Virus record (IMG/VR): IMGVR_UViG_3300034050_001176
Location: 1 to 59,449 of that record
Reading direction: 5' to 3' (one strand)
DNA length: 59,449 nucleotides
Source: a virus
The stretch's first letter is position 1, and each line of letters starts with the position of its first letter. Positions 36,699-44,657 of this stretch are shown here, one piece after another. The notes beneath the pieces are model-generated. The model was not told where the DNA came from, searched no databases, and worked only from the letters and a program-made list of their open reading frames with translations. The translations under genes and the position numbers were made by a program.

Positions 36699-37871
36699 CT
36701 ATCCAGCGTTAAAATGCTCAATGAAGTTTTGGATCTTTAAGGCGTCCGTATCATATTGCTGATTGGCATAGCTCGCCAGATTAGCAAGCTGTTCGGTTGA
36801 GTAATTGTCCAACGATGAATCTTGCCCTGGCAGAAATTGATACTGGAATCGATAATTAAAAATATCATCAAATAAATCCTGGGTTTCAAACTCCATAACC
36901 TTGGCATTGAGTTCCTGGGGGCCAGCGATAAAGACATTGTCCATCAGGTAAAATAGGTAATCCACATTATAGGGGGCGATGCTGTTCGGTGATAGATTGC
37001 GAGATGTGGTTAACAGATTGATTTTTTCAATTGATTCTGGGTATTTAAGTAGTAACTTTTTCCTAAGCTTTACCAACTCATACTGAACGTCTTGCATCAA
37101 GGCACTCTCTTCCAAGCCCCCTTCAACTGTAGGTTCAAAAGCCGATCGCAAAGCTGTCTCGGGAACAAAGGCATTATGGGCCACGCCAGTGCCAACGGAC
37201 AAGACGCACAAACGCGTCGCCTGGGGAAACAGCTGGCGCGCCACTGAAAATGCTGTGGTTACAGGGTTATTTTGATAAACCCCACCATCAATCAGGGTTT
37301 CTCCACTCACAGTTGCTGAGGGGAAATATAGTGGAGCGGCACTAGTGGCAAGCCCGACATTGACTACTTCAGTGTTAGCCCCAGTCATAAACGGTTCAAA
37401 GCCGGTAATGTTAGAAAAGATGGTTGAGGTATCTTCACCCGCATCCCAACTTGGGATAATCACCTTACCCGGGAGATCACTGAGTTTGAGGGTTGTACCA
37501 AAGACTTCCTCTAAGGCAGCTTGTAAGGGGCCTTGACCATAAAAGGTGGTGGGATAGGTTGGCAACCCCATAATCACACTGAACTTATAGGCTGACAGCG
37601 GTAAGATCGAGTTATAGTAAAAAATGCTGGCCCCTTTACTGCTAAAAAACTGCAGCATCTCATCTGGACTTTTACCATAGGCATATCCTAACGCCTGCAC
37701 TCCACCAATTGAGGTGCCAGTGATAATATCAAAACTATTAAACAGCTGATTAGCGGGAATACCCGCTTGCACACAAAAGCGTTTGAGAAACGTCGCTGAG
37801 AGGTAACCACGCATGCCACCGCCATCCAGGGATAGAATCCTTACGGTCTTAGCGGTTTGTGGGGTGGTCAT
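36699..37871 (-). CDS. Patatin-like phospholipase
   Basis: A 390-aa enzyme of the patatin family, which hydrolyses acyl chains of membrane lipids with a Ser-Asp dyad. Present are the oxyanion loop DGGGMRG (16-22), nucleophile motif GTSIG with Ser54, the ATSAAPLYFPS block and the catalytic Asp in DGGVYQNN (Asp195). No signal peptide or membrane segment is visible. It follows a lipoprotein-like gene with 23 nt overlap and precedes the fibre genes, so it may help lysis, be packaged, or act on host membranes as cargo. It is absent from the left copy. Confidence 0.9.
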   Translation of the reverse strand: MTTPQTAKTVRILSLDGGGMRGYLSATFLKRFCVQAGIPANQLFNSFDIITGTSIGGVQALGYAYGKSPDEMLQFFSSKGASIFYYNSILPLSAYKFSVIMGLPTYPTTFYGQGPLQAALEEVFGTTLKLSDLPGKVIIPSWDAGEDTSTIFSNITGFEPFMTGANTEVVNVGLATSAAPLYFPSATVSGETLIDGGVYQNNPVTTAFSVARQLFPQATRLCVLSVGTGVAHNAFVPETALRSAFEPTVEGGLEESALMQDVQYELVKLRKKLLLKYPESIEKINLLTTSRNLSPNSIAPYNVDYLFYLMDNVFIAGPQELNAKVMEFETQDLFDDIFNYRFQYQFLPGQDSSLDNYSTEQLANLASYANQQYDTDALKIQNFIEHFNAG

Positions 37872-38004
37872 GATTCAGCTTTTCTTCTTCAGTCACGGCA
37901 TCATCAACCACCTGGCGAACCTCTTCCTCCCAAAATAATTTAGGGATATCGCAACCGGTACAGCTAAAACCTATTGCAAGTAGCCAGAATATTCTAACGC
38001 TCAT
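37849..38004 (-). CDS. 51-aa lipoprotein-like peptide
   Basis: A small gene coupled to terL by ATGA (38001-38004) and overlapping patatin by 23 nt. The product starts MSVRIFWLLAIGFSCTGC, a short basic and hydrophobic stretch ending in Cys-18, followed by Asp (inner-membrane retention if lipidated) and a charged, helical tail. The box (C-T-G-C) is not the classic LxGC, so lipidation is uncertain. Size and plan resemble small Rz1-type spanins, but no partner is seen. Confidence 0.5.
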   Translation of the reverse strand: MSVRIFWLLAIGFSCTGCDIPKLFWEEEVRQVVDDAVTEEEKLNHDHPTNR

Positions 38005-39422
38005 AAATACCCCCCACCTTGGGAGCGCATTCTACCAATGGGTCTTGGCATTTTTTGCGGCCGAGCAACGCCGAGTCCGGACATTACGACATAGCGCATA
38101 CAGTCCATGAGATGGTCATTGCCTTTGCGAACAATGCCATTTTCATCGCGTCCGTAGATGCGGAGTTCCTTGAGAGTTTGTGATAGGGAGCTAAAAATTT
38201 TAAGTTGCCCATTTTGCATCCGCGTCAAAGTTTGCGCAATCCCTGCTTCTTTAGCATTATCAGCTTTGGTTAAATGCACTAAGCCCACGTCATGGTAAAC
38301 CTGGGCGAGTTTATCGCCATCTTTGACACTTGATTGTAGCCCTGAAGGATCGAAAACGCCTGGAATCCAATCCGCTCCCAGTTTTAAAAGATTGGTGGCA
38401 TGTTGTTGAGGAGTGAGTTCCGGTAAAGCATATTCAGAGTAGAAATAGATAACATCATTATCCCGATCATGAGCCCCAAACAGTGCTGCGGTCGGAGCCG
38501 TCCAACCAAAGTCCAGACCATAAACCCGTGGCCAATAGTCTGGAATATTAAATGGATCACAAATAATTGCTGATTCAGCGACCGGATAGACCATACCAGA
38601 GCCAAGCGATGGAATACCTTTTTCTCGGGCTTCCAATTCATGGGGTGCCATGCCGGATCGCAGTTGTTTTTTTTCTGATTCGCTCAAATACGGGTTATCA
38701 TTCCAACCTGCTTGCACAAACCCACGCCCATTCAGTGCTTCGCCTTCCCTGGCATCATCTTCATTGGTAAAGCGTAAGATCGTATTGGTCATCCCCAATA
38801 ATGGGGTTGCCGTAATCATCATCATCCCAGGATCGGATACCCCATCAACACTCATCAGGCGCATCAGTAATTCCATATATAAACTATGGGGTGGTTCTTC
38901 ATCACAGTGGATTAAATCGACTCTTGCCCCTTGCAAAGCTTCACGGCCTTGCTGGTAGCTTTTAAAGCACAGAATTGATTGACCTCCACTAACATGGCGT
39001 ACCCGAACCGTATCAACCGCATCGGCTAAGCCGCGCCGCATCGTGGTGGACAAGATAATTGCTGGGGCTAACGCTCCAGGGCTTGAAGCTTTAGGATCAC
39101 CAATGTAATACTGCTGCAAGGTTGAGCGTACCGTTTCATTGGATACGCCAATCGCCCAGGCCATAATCGGTTTTTCAAAACGATAGCCTGACCAATCCTC
39201 AGGATAGACGCCACTAAGGTGCATACAGACTTCAATTGCTCCACCATAGGTTTTACCCGTACGATTACCCGCCAGAAACAAACGTTCCCGAGCCGTTTTA
39301 CCCAACTCATGAAACTGCTTTTGTTTTAAATGCGGTTCATAATACGCAAAGGTCCGGTGAGCATACCATGCCTCTTTCATAATCTCAGCTGAGCTCAGGT
39401 TATTTTCCAAAGACCAGCTCAT
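38001..39422 (-). CDS. Terminase large subunit (right prophage)
   Basis: A 473-aa counterpart of the left terL, with the same GNRTGKT Walker A, DEE Walker B, ITATP coupling motif and C-terminal nuclease acids. Only about 12-15 residues differ. An ATG at 39422 is open here, but the corresponding frame has TGA in the left copy, so the TTG at 39410 shared by both, or the conserved ATG nine codons later, may be the real start. It overlaps terS by 23 nt from ATG 39422. Confidence 0.93.
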   Translation of the reverse strand: MSWSLENNLSSAEIMKEAWYAHRTFAYYEPHLKQKQFHELGKTARERLFLAGNRTGKTYGGAIEVCMHLSGVYPEDWSGYRFEKPIMAWAIGVSNETVRSTLQQYYIGDPKASSPGALAPAIILSTTMRRGLADAVDTVRVRHVSGGQSILCFKSYQQGREALQGARVDLIHCDEEPPHSLYMELLMRLMSVDGVSDPGMMMITATPLLGMTNTILRFTNEDDAREGEALNGRGFVQAGWNDNPYLSESEKKQLRSGMAPHELEAREKGIPSLGSGMVYPVAESAIICDPFNIPDYWPRVYGLDFGWTAPTAALFGAHDRDNDVIYFYSEYALPELTPQQHATNLLKLGADWIPGVFDPSGLQSSVKDGDKLAQVYHDVGLVHLTKADNAKEAGIAQTLTRMQNGQLKIFSSLSQTLKELRIYGRDENGIVRKGNDHLMDCMRYVVMSGLGVARPQKMPRPIGRMRSQGGGYL

Positions 39423-39783
39423 GGATTTTCTTCAATTTATCTTTACTCAACGAGCTTTTAGTCAGCAAATCCTCCGATTCCACCTGACCAAACAGTTTGA
39501 GTTGCTCCTTAGCCAACAATAACAAAATCCCCTGATCATTTTTTTCCATGGCCAGATGGTGGAGTTTTTCCCAAATCCGCCCCAAACCAGATTGGTGGCC
39601 AGCTTCCATGGCTTGACGATATTCAGGTTCTTGCATGCGTTGTTTAGCAAGCTCATAGGTGATGTTCCAGCGTTGAGCATAGTCCGCAGCAATTTGGTCG
39701 GAGCTCATTCCAGACACAGCTTTGCGTCTTACAAAATCGAGATAATCTGAAGTGGGCGTTGAACTAAGGGGTGTCAATTCCAT
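39400..39783 (-). CDS. Terminase small subunit (right prophage)
   Basis: A 127-aa counterpart of 470-853 with about ten differences (SSTPTSDY, TYELAKQRMQEPEYR, GHQSGL). First gene of the right late operon. The start codon is preceded by a conserved CAAGGTTATACACA, beyond which left and right sequences are unrelated. Assigned from place and from overlap with terL. Confidence 0.7.
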   Translation of the reverse strand: MELTPLSSTPTSDYLDFVRRKAVSGMSSDQIAADYAQRWNITYELAKQRMQEPEYRQAMEAGHQSGLGRIWEKLHHLAMEKNDQGILLLLAKEQLKLFGQVESEDLLTKSSLSKDKLKKIHELVFGK

Positions 39784-39784
39784 A

Positions 39785-39828
39785 TGTGTATAACCTTGTG
39801 GATAAATATGTTGATAACCTGTGAATAA
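39785..39828 (-). promoter_or_regulatory. Cluster of three DnaA-box sites before right terS
   Basis: On the minus strand TTATACACA (39793-39785), TTATCCACA (39805-39797) and TTATTCACA (39828-39820) all match TTATNCACA, and TTATCAACA (39817-39809) is one base off. Four sites in 44 bp is far above chance. Either an origin element, a DnaA-responsive promoter for terS, or part of a packaging region. Confidence 0.5.
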
Positions 39829-39935
39829 GTATCAGGCTAACAAATGTAAGTCTAAAAGACAAGCATTCACAAAGTAATTATTTATGGTGAATTTTTATTT
39901 GAAGTAATGAGTTATATACACACTAAGGTTTGAGC

Positions 39936-39966
39936 ACAAAATTAAACTGGTGATAAATAGTCACCA
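39936..39966 (-). terminator. Terminator after exported-protein gene
   Basis: On the minus strand TGGTGA (39966-39961) pairs with TCACCA (39953-39948) across 7 nt, then GTTTAATTTTG follows. It lies 30 nt downstream of the stop at 39997 and would separate the exported-protein operon from terS. Confidence 0.5.
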
Positions 39967-39996
39967 TTTGAGATTTATACTTAATTTTTCAATTAA

Positions 39997-41742
39997 TTAA
40001 TACTCGTTTAATTTTTCAAGGGCTGCACTTACATCCCAAATTTTAAAACTAAAAACATTCTCCCCAACCACTAACCGAATTGGGTGGTATAGAGGCTGAT
40101 GCGTAACCAAGTTTCCTTGTTTACTAGTTTTATAAATATCATAAGGCGTCTCCTTAATAATAGGTTCACCCAAAAATATAGTCATATTAGCAGGATTTAA
40201 AAAAAGATCTTGCTCATGAGGATCAACATGAAGAATTAAAGGAATTTTATCTGGTAGATTGTTAAACCTTTTTTCGGTAACCTTGTCCTTGTCATCAAGT
40301 TTTAATGGTAGAGTATTGGAGACAACAACATGCATTTGGCCTTCAAAAGGATAAGAATTAAGCCTACTGCGTGCTCCTATTTCTAAATCGTAACATATGT
40401 CTGTTGATACAATTTTTTTACCTGTATCTTCACCTTCGCCAAAAATGTATAGGGCTGTTTTTTCTTTTATTGATTTAGTAGTTAAGAAGCTATTGGCCTC
40501 ATCTTTATAAGAGACCTTTCTATAAGAACCCACCATTTTTCCTGATGAGTAAATAAATGATTCATTTTGAAAGGTTAAGTAATCTGTGTCGTCTTGTAAA
40601 CTAAGTAGCAATTCACTTATCTCAAAATCCGGGTGATAAAAAAATGAATCCACATTTTCTCCTAAGTTTTGAGGCCATTTTTCTTTGAAGTCGTTGACTA
40701 GGCCTTTATACTCTCCCCCACTCATCTTTTTATCGTTAAAATAAAGAAAATTTACGTGAAAAAAAGCTGAAGGAACTTCTTGTGAAAGATTGATTATCTG
40801 TTTTGAAACATTATCAAACTCTTCAAAAGAAAGAGGAGCATATTTCTCTAGGTTTTTGTTTTCGTCAGCTTTACCAAAGAACATCTCATTAAAAACAATC
40901 AGATAATCTTTTTTTGCAATTGAATGACTTATTTTTTTTATCTTTTCCAACACCAATTCATTTTCTTTTTGACGTGTTTTGAAAAAATAAGGATTTCGTT
41001 GGCACTTTGCTTTTAAATCTGCAAAACGATTAAGTTCTTTTGAACTTTCTTGTTTTATAACTCCCTCAGTTCTGTTTAAGAAAAACTTTGAGATTTCTTT
41101 AAAGCTGATTAAATTAAGTAAATCTTTTTTCAATAGAGTGACACCAAATTGATCCACTTTTAAAGATAAAGTCTTTTGGTCATAAAATTTATTTTTACCT
41201 TTTGCTGACTCCGTTACGGTTTCTATTTTAGAGGAAATAAAAGATTCTATTAAGCCAGTTAACTCAGAAAAATTTTGGATTGTTTGTAATTCTCGCTGTT
41301 GTGTGCTCTTTAATTCTTCATTTAGTTTGGCAAAGAACCAATCGTAATCTTTTTTTCTTTCATCAAGGTACTGAAGCAAAATTTTTGGTGTGAGATTCCC
41401 AAGATCTTCAACGGTATGCTTATTAATTTTTTGGTAAGTCGAGTCATAGTATGTGCTAAAATCTTTAAAAAACTGTTCATCTTTCTCTATAGATTGGGAT
41501 AAAGCTTTAGGAAGATCAGTATTTTCCACTAAAATAGACATTAAAGTACCAAAAACGGCGTTTTGTTCCTCTAATGTCAGTTTAGGATAATTTAGATCAT
41601 CAACAGTTTCTCTAGTGACAGAAATGACGTAAGTTTTTGAAAAGTCATGCTTAGCCTCCTCCATTGAATACACAGAAGATAACAACGTAAAACTGGAGAG
41701 TGTTAACCATAAAAACTTCCAGCTATATCCCTTAACATTCAT
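39997..41742 (-). CDS. Exported protein of unknown function, 581 aa
   Basis: Not recognised. The start at ATG 41742 is preferred because GGAG lies about 7 bases upstream; longer frames from TTG 41757 or ATG 41754 include that site. Residues 1-26 form a signal peptide (basic start, hydrophobic core, VYS cleavage site). The mature part is Lys/Glu/Phe-rich: a helical half (about 70-260, FSTYYDSTYQKINKH...) and a more beta half (380-560) ending in HPIRLVVGENVFSFKIWDVSAAL. It is AT-richer than the phage genes and in one operon with the smaller exported protein. It could be a secreted effector or envelope protein. Confidence 0.6.
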   Translation of the reverse strand: MNVKGYSWKFLWLTLSSFTLLSSVYSMEEAKHDFSKTYVISVTRETVDDLNYPKLTLEEQNAVFGTLMSILVENTDLPKALSQSIEKDEQFFKDFSTYYDSTYQKINKHTVEDLGNLTPKILLQYLDERKKDYDWFFAKLNEELKSTQQRELQTIQNFSELTGLIESFISSKIETVTESAKGKNKFYDQKTLSLKVDQFGVTLLKKDLLNLISFKEISKFFLNRTEGVIKQESSKELNRFADLKAKCQRNPYFFKTRQKENELVLEKIKKISHSIAKKDYLIVFNEMFFGKADENKNLEKYAPLSFEEFDNVSKQIINLSQEVPSAFFHVNFLYFNDKKMSGGEYKGLVNDFKEKWPQNLGENVDSFFYHPDFEISELLLSLQDDTDYLTFQNESFIYSSGKMVGSYRKVSYKDEANSFLTTKSIKEKTALYIFGEGEDTGKKIVSTDICYDLEIGARSRLNSYPFEGQMHVVVSNTLPLKLDDKDKVTEKRFNNLPDKIPLILHVDPHEQDLFLNPANMTIFLGEPIIKETPYDIYKTSKQGNLVTHQPLYHPIRLVVGENVFSFKIWDVSAALEKLNEY

Positions 41743-41820
41743 TATTTTCTCCATCAATTTTTAAATACCTTAACATAACAACCAACATTTAATTTTAGAG
41801 AGCAATTAAGCGTGTAATAT

Positions 41821-42243
41821 TCATTTTAACTCCAGCGTAAAGTTAAACTGTGTATTTCCTACTTTTTCTTGATTAATTTTGTAAGAAGAAAGCTTATCTA
41901 ATGCAGCATGTGTGTAATCTTGTTCCCAAGATATAGAGAATTTTTCCAAGTCACTCTGCTTTAGTGGATTCGCCACTTCAAATTCAATTTCATCAGAAGC
42001 AGTTCTTTGGTTTGTATGCATAAAATATAAAGTTGGCACCACTGAAACCTTGAAATTAAGAGTGTCTTGTGGATTAAGTTCTACTCCTTCCCCAATATCT
42101 GCATTTAACAAACTAGAATAATTATCCTTAATACTCTGAACTACAATAGGCTGCTTCGTATTATTCTTAAGAGTAATCTCCAAATCTTCGCTTGCGTTTA
42201 GACTAGCGACTACTCCTGCACAAATTAATAATTTCTTGAACAT
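41821..42243 (-). CDS. Small exported beta protein, 140 aa
   Basis: Not recognised. Residues 1-17 (MFKKLLICAGVVASLNA) are a clear signal peptide. The mature 120 residues are mostly beta (LEITLKNNTKQPIVVQSIKDN, VVPTLYFMHTNQ, TQFNFTLELK), like a single sandwich domain. AAGGAGATAG precedes the ATG. It stands 78 nt before the 581-aa exported protein on the same strand, so the two probably act together in the periplasm or outside the cell. A short dyad (GTTG-GTAA-CAAC) lies just upstream. Confidence 0.6.
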   Translation of the reverse strand: MFKKLLICAGVVASLNASEDLEITLKNNTKQPIVVQSIKDNYSSLLNADIGEGVELNPQDTLNFKVSVVPTLYFMHTNQRTASDEIEFEVANPLKQSDLEKFSISWEQDYTHAALDKLSSYKINQEKVGNTQFNFTLELK

Positions 42244-42484
42244 TTCTATCTCCTTAATTTTTGGTTGTTACCAACTTAATTTTCTGTTCGCAGAATAACA
42301 CGTTCATGGTTAAATCCACAATCCCAATTTTTGGGGGTATTGTTCCAGTTAAGTTAAATCATTAAATCCATTAAACTTCCACATAAATCTATAACTAAAG
42401 CTTGTTGACAGATTTTTCTTATTTTTAGCCCATTCTGTATAAAATCAGTTTATGGTGCTTAAAGCGCATTTATGGAGGTTTGTG

Positions 42485-42517
42485 ATGTGGTCTGCGTGGG
42501 CAAATGAAATTAATTAA
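42485..42517 (+). CDS. Possible 10-aa leader peptide with two Trp
   Basis: ATG 42485 with GGAGG (42474-42478) six bases upstream reads MWSAWANEIN and stops at 42515-42517. The strong ribosome site and two Trp in five codons recall leader peptides of attenuators, and a GC-rich hairpin lies about 85 nt downstream, but it has no T run and no amino-acid gene follows. Could well be chance. Confidence 0.25.
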   Translation: MWSAWANEIN

Positions 42518-42602
42518 GAGCTTTCCACAAAGAAAATTTCTGGCCACGGGAATTGTGGGGACGAGTAGGTATACCCATATCCCTTTTGGCTGTGTGGTTA
42601 GA

Positions 42603-42625
42603 TGCCCCCATACCCCCAGGGGGCA
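42603..42625. repeat. GC-rich hairpin
   Basis: TGCCCCC (42603-42609) pairs with GGGGGCA (42619-42625) around a 9-nt loop; pairing can extend by AGA/TCT with one bulged G. It is an isolated GC island in AT-rich DNA. No T run on either side, so it is not a typical terminator. Confidence 0.45.
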
Positions 42626-42860
42626 GTCTTGGTAATCCAAATGGCATACCTATGAGGTAAAGTAGAATTTACATAAACCTTTTATAGAGACTCACCAGTG
42701 CCATACAATTGATATCTATGCTAGGGGTTATAGCCAAACATAACTAATCCACTCTAAAACGTCTTTAAATGAAGTTTTCCACATCAGTCTAGTTTTCCAC
42801 CAGAAAACTGTCAATCTTCCTCAAAACTATAGACCATCGCCTTAGTCAGGCGATTGTATA

Positions 42861-42891
42861 TAGCTTGTAATCGTTTGCCACAAACAAGCTA
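42861..42891. repeat. Nested dyads near the repeat array
   Basis: TAGCTTGT (42861-42868) and ACAAGCTA (42884-42891) are exact reverse complements. Inside, GTTTG (42873-42877) and CAAAC (42881-42885) form a second, mutually exclusive stem. It lies 50 bp before the iteron-like array and could be part of an origin or a protein site. Confidence 0.4.
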
Positions 42892-42942
42892 CATGTTGAT
42901 AATAGCAAAAAGTTATCAGATAGTTAGCACGAAATGAGATTT

Positions 42943-43259
42943 GTGGTAAGTTGAATCACTGGAAAGCCGCAGTTTTGAGCCATTACTATTTTTTTCGTGT
43001 AGTAAGTAGTAGTAAGTATGCAGTAAGTTGGAAGAGCCTGTAAAGAAGAGAATATATAGGTATATTAAGATATTTTTTTTTACATACTGCACTTACTGCG
43101 TCTTATTTTCTTGATTTTACCTTTATAAGGGTGCTGTATATGCAGTAAGTACTCTCTAACCCTTGCTTTTCTGGGGCTTTCACTTACAGCACTAGTACTG
43201 CAGACTTACTACAAAAATCCACTGTAAGGGTATGTAAATAAGGGAATTCAACTTACTGC
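42943..43259. repeat. Iteron-like array of GCAGTAAGT
   Basis: Eight copies of a 9-bp motif in both orientations: GTGGTAAGT 42943, GTAGTAAGT 42999 and 43009, GCAGTAAGT 43020 and 43142 (plus strand); ACTTACTGC 43091 and 43251, ACTTACAGC 43182, ACTTACTAC 43204 (minus strand) - nine if the first is counted. Spacing is irregular, except for a 10-11 bp phase among 42999, 43009 and 43020. This fits binding sites for an origin-binding or repressor protein; the HTH protein encoded 390 bp downstream is a candidate partner. Confidence 0.55.
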
Positions 43260-43646
43260 AAACCCATTTTAATGCTATCTATACGCTAACTTTAAAATAA
43301 CTAATCTGGATAAAGTGATTATAGCAAAGGCTTACAACCACTTAACCTTAAATTAATATAGGCGAAGGTATAGCCTGTGGAAAAACCCTAAATCCTCTGA
43401 AACATCTGTTTTTAAGCCATTTATTGATCAAAACATGACTATCATTTTTTTGTTACGTATTTTCTATAACCAGAAAAGGTGAGCACTAATTGCATGCAAT
43501 TTAATAAATTACCAAACACTAACTACACATTTACTGTTATTAACAGACCTATAACAAAAAACCTAAAATTATAATTTGTTTTGGTTTTCAATAAATATTA
43601 GATTGGCAATTGAAAAACAACTTTATTTTTAGACAAGGATTTATCA

Positions 43647-44054
43647 ATGACAAATGAAACAAGTTACAGAAAGCACAAAAGATTAAGGAGTCAGGCAAAT
43701 CAAGCTATTAATCTTGTACAAAATATTATGGACACTACAGAAAGTTCTGACTTTATAGTTCTTGAAAATTTGATGAATAAAAAAGTTAGTGTGTATAAAT
43801 TTTGTAGAGATTTTCCCAAGCAGATAGAATGCCTATTTCATTTATTAGATGAATTAGAAAAAATCAGCAAACAAAACAGACATAATATGTTACTAACAGA
43901 TGAACAGCTAGATGAAATGTTGCTTTTATATAGTTATAAAGTACCACACGCTGAAATTGCCAGAAAGTTTAACATTTCATATCCCACTGTAAAAAAGTAT
44001 TTAGCAATATCTCAAAATAGGAAAGAGAAAGAAGACCAAAATAGTGGCAATTAA
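43647..44054 (+). CDS. Small helix-turn-helix protein, 135 aa
   Basis: A 135-aa basic protein. The N-terminal 85 residues are helical; residues 92-122 (TDEQLDEMLLLYSYKVPHAEIARKFNISYPTVKKYL) form a clear HTH of the resolvase/homeodomain-like type (HTH_7), with AEIARKF as helix 2 and YPTVKKYL as recognition helix. No catalytic domain. AAGGA precedes the ATG. It adjoins the repeat array and may bind it. A phage regulator or origin-binding protein is the likely role. Confidence 0.6.
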   Translation: MTNETSYRKHKRLRSQANQAINLVQNIMDTTESSDFIVLENLMNKKVSVYKFCRDFPKQIECLFHLLDELEKISKQNRHNMLLTDEQLDEMLLLYSYKVPHAEIARKFNISYPTVKKYLAISQNRKEKEDQNSGN

Positions 44055-44121
44055 TCATCATGTTTGCTCTATTTTCCAGGCATTGCTAACTCACAATTTT
44101 TAGTGGTATACGTGGCTTCAA

Positions 44122-44541
44122 ATGGTGAAACCAAGAACAGCCATGGCCACAAAATACCATCCATTAAAAGATCCTAAATACATGTCTATAGCCATGAAGA
44201 GCTTTTTTCGAAAGAAGCTTAAAGGCCAGCTTAATGCTCTACATAGAAAGTGTTTAACCTTTGGAAAAACCTTACAAGTCACAGCCATTAAAGAGCCTGA
44301 TTTTGTTGACCAAAGCTGTTTAAGTGAAGAGCGATTTAATCATTTTGCGTATTATAGTCATGAAAGACGTCAGCTTCATGAAATAGAGCTGGCATTGCAA
44401 CGATTATACAATGGCAATTACGGTTATTGCTTAGCCACTGGTGAACCAATTGGTGTGAATAGGTTGCTTGCCGAGCCATGTGCAAAGTATAGTTTGGAAC
44501 AGCAAATGTCGCGTGAAAATCATAGAGTTTTTGCCAATTAA
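44122..44541 (+). CDS. DksA/TraR-like protein with degenerate zinc finger
   Basis: A 139-aa member of the DksA group, which enters the RNA polymerase secondary channel and adjusts transcription. The coiled-coil tip has D60-x-x-D63-x-S65 (DksA has DxxDxA), and the globular part GNYGYCLATGEPIGVNRLLAEP aligns with the zinc-finger region. Of the four zinc Cys only C103 remains (T106, S124 and Q127 take the other places), so it probably binds no zinc, as known for some alphaproteobacterial DksA forms. ATG 44122 or the ATG at 44143 could be the start. A hairpin terminator follows. Confidence 0.82.
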   Translation: MVKPRTAMATKYHPLKDPKYMSIAMKSFFRKKLKGQLNALHRKCLTFGKTLQVTAIKEPDFVDQSCLSEERFNHFAYYSHERRQLHEIELALQRLYNGNYGYCLATGEPIGVNRLLAEPCAKYSLEQQMSRENHRVFAN

Positions 44542-44569
44542 AGATGTGTCTCTATAAACCTTGAGGTTT

Positions 44570-44597
44570 AGGCGTTGAAAATATATTTGCATCGCCT
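44570..44597 (+). terminator. Hairpin terminator after dksA-like gene
   Basis: AGGCG (44570-44574) pairs with CGCCT (44593-44597); the inner TTGAAAATATATTTGCA can extend the stem. CTTGTTTATTATTT follows. A smaller stem TAAACC/GGTTTA (44555-44560, 44565-44570) comes just before. Confidence 0.5.
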
Positions 44598-44657
44598 CTT
44601 GTTTATTATTTCTAATGAGCCTAAATAATAAGCCATTAGGATCAAGCTTGGTTCACT

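Larger units (their letters stand above)
42244..43646. other. 1.4-kb non-coding region, candidate origin/control region
   Basis: No gene of usual size on either strand. It separates minus-strand genes on the left from plus-strand genes on the right. It holds a possible 10-codon leader peptide (42485-42517), a GC-rich hairpin (42603-42625), an inverted repeat TAGCTTGT/ACAAGCTA (42861-42868, 42884-42891) and an array of GCAGTAAGT-type repeats (42943-43259), with AT-rich DNA on both sides. Such a layout fits a phage replication origin or a divergent operator region. Confidence 0.5.

Noticed and set aside
470-39783. Assembly artefact producing a false inverted duplication
   Set aside because: The two arms differ at many positions, contain different cassettes and have different integrase N-termini, so they are separate sequences. 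A misjoin at the centre remains to be excluded by reads.
42415-42455. Promoter from TTGACA at 42415
   Set aside because: The nearest good -10 (TATAAA) lies 27 bp away, too far for a sigma-70 promoter.
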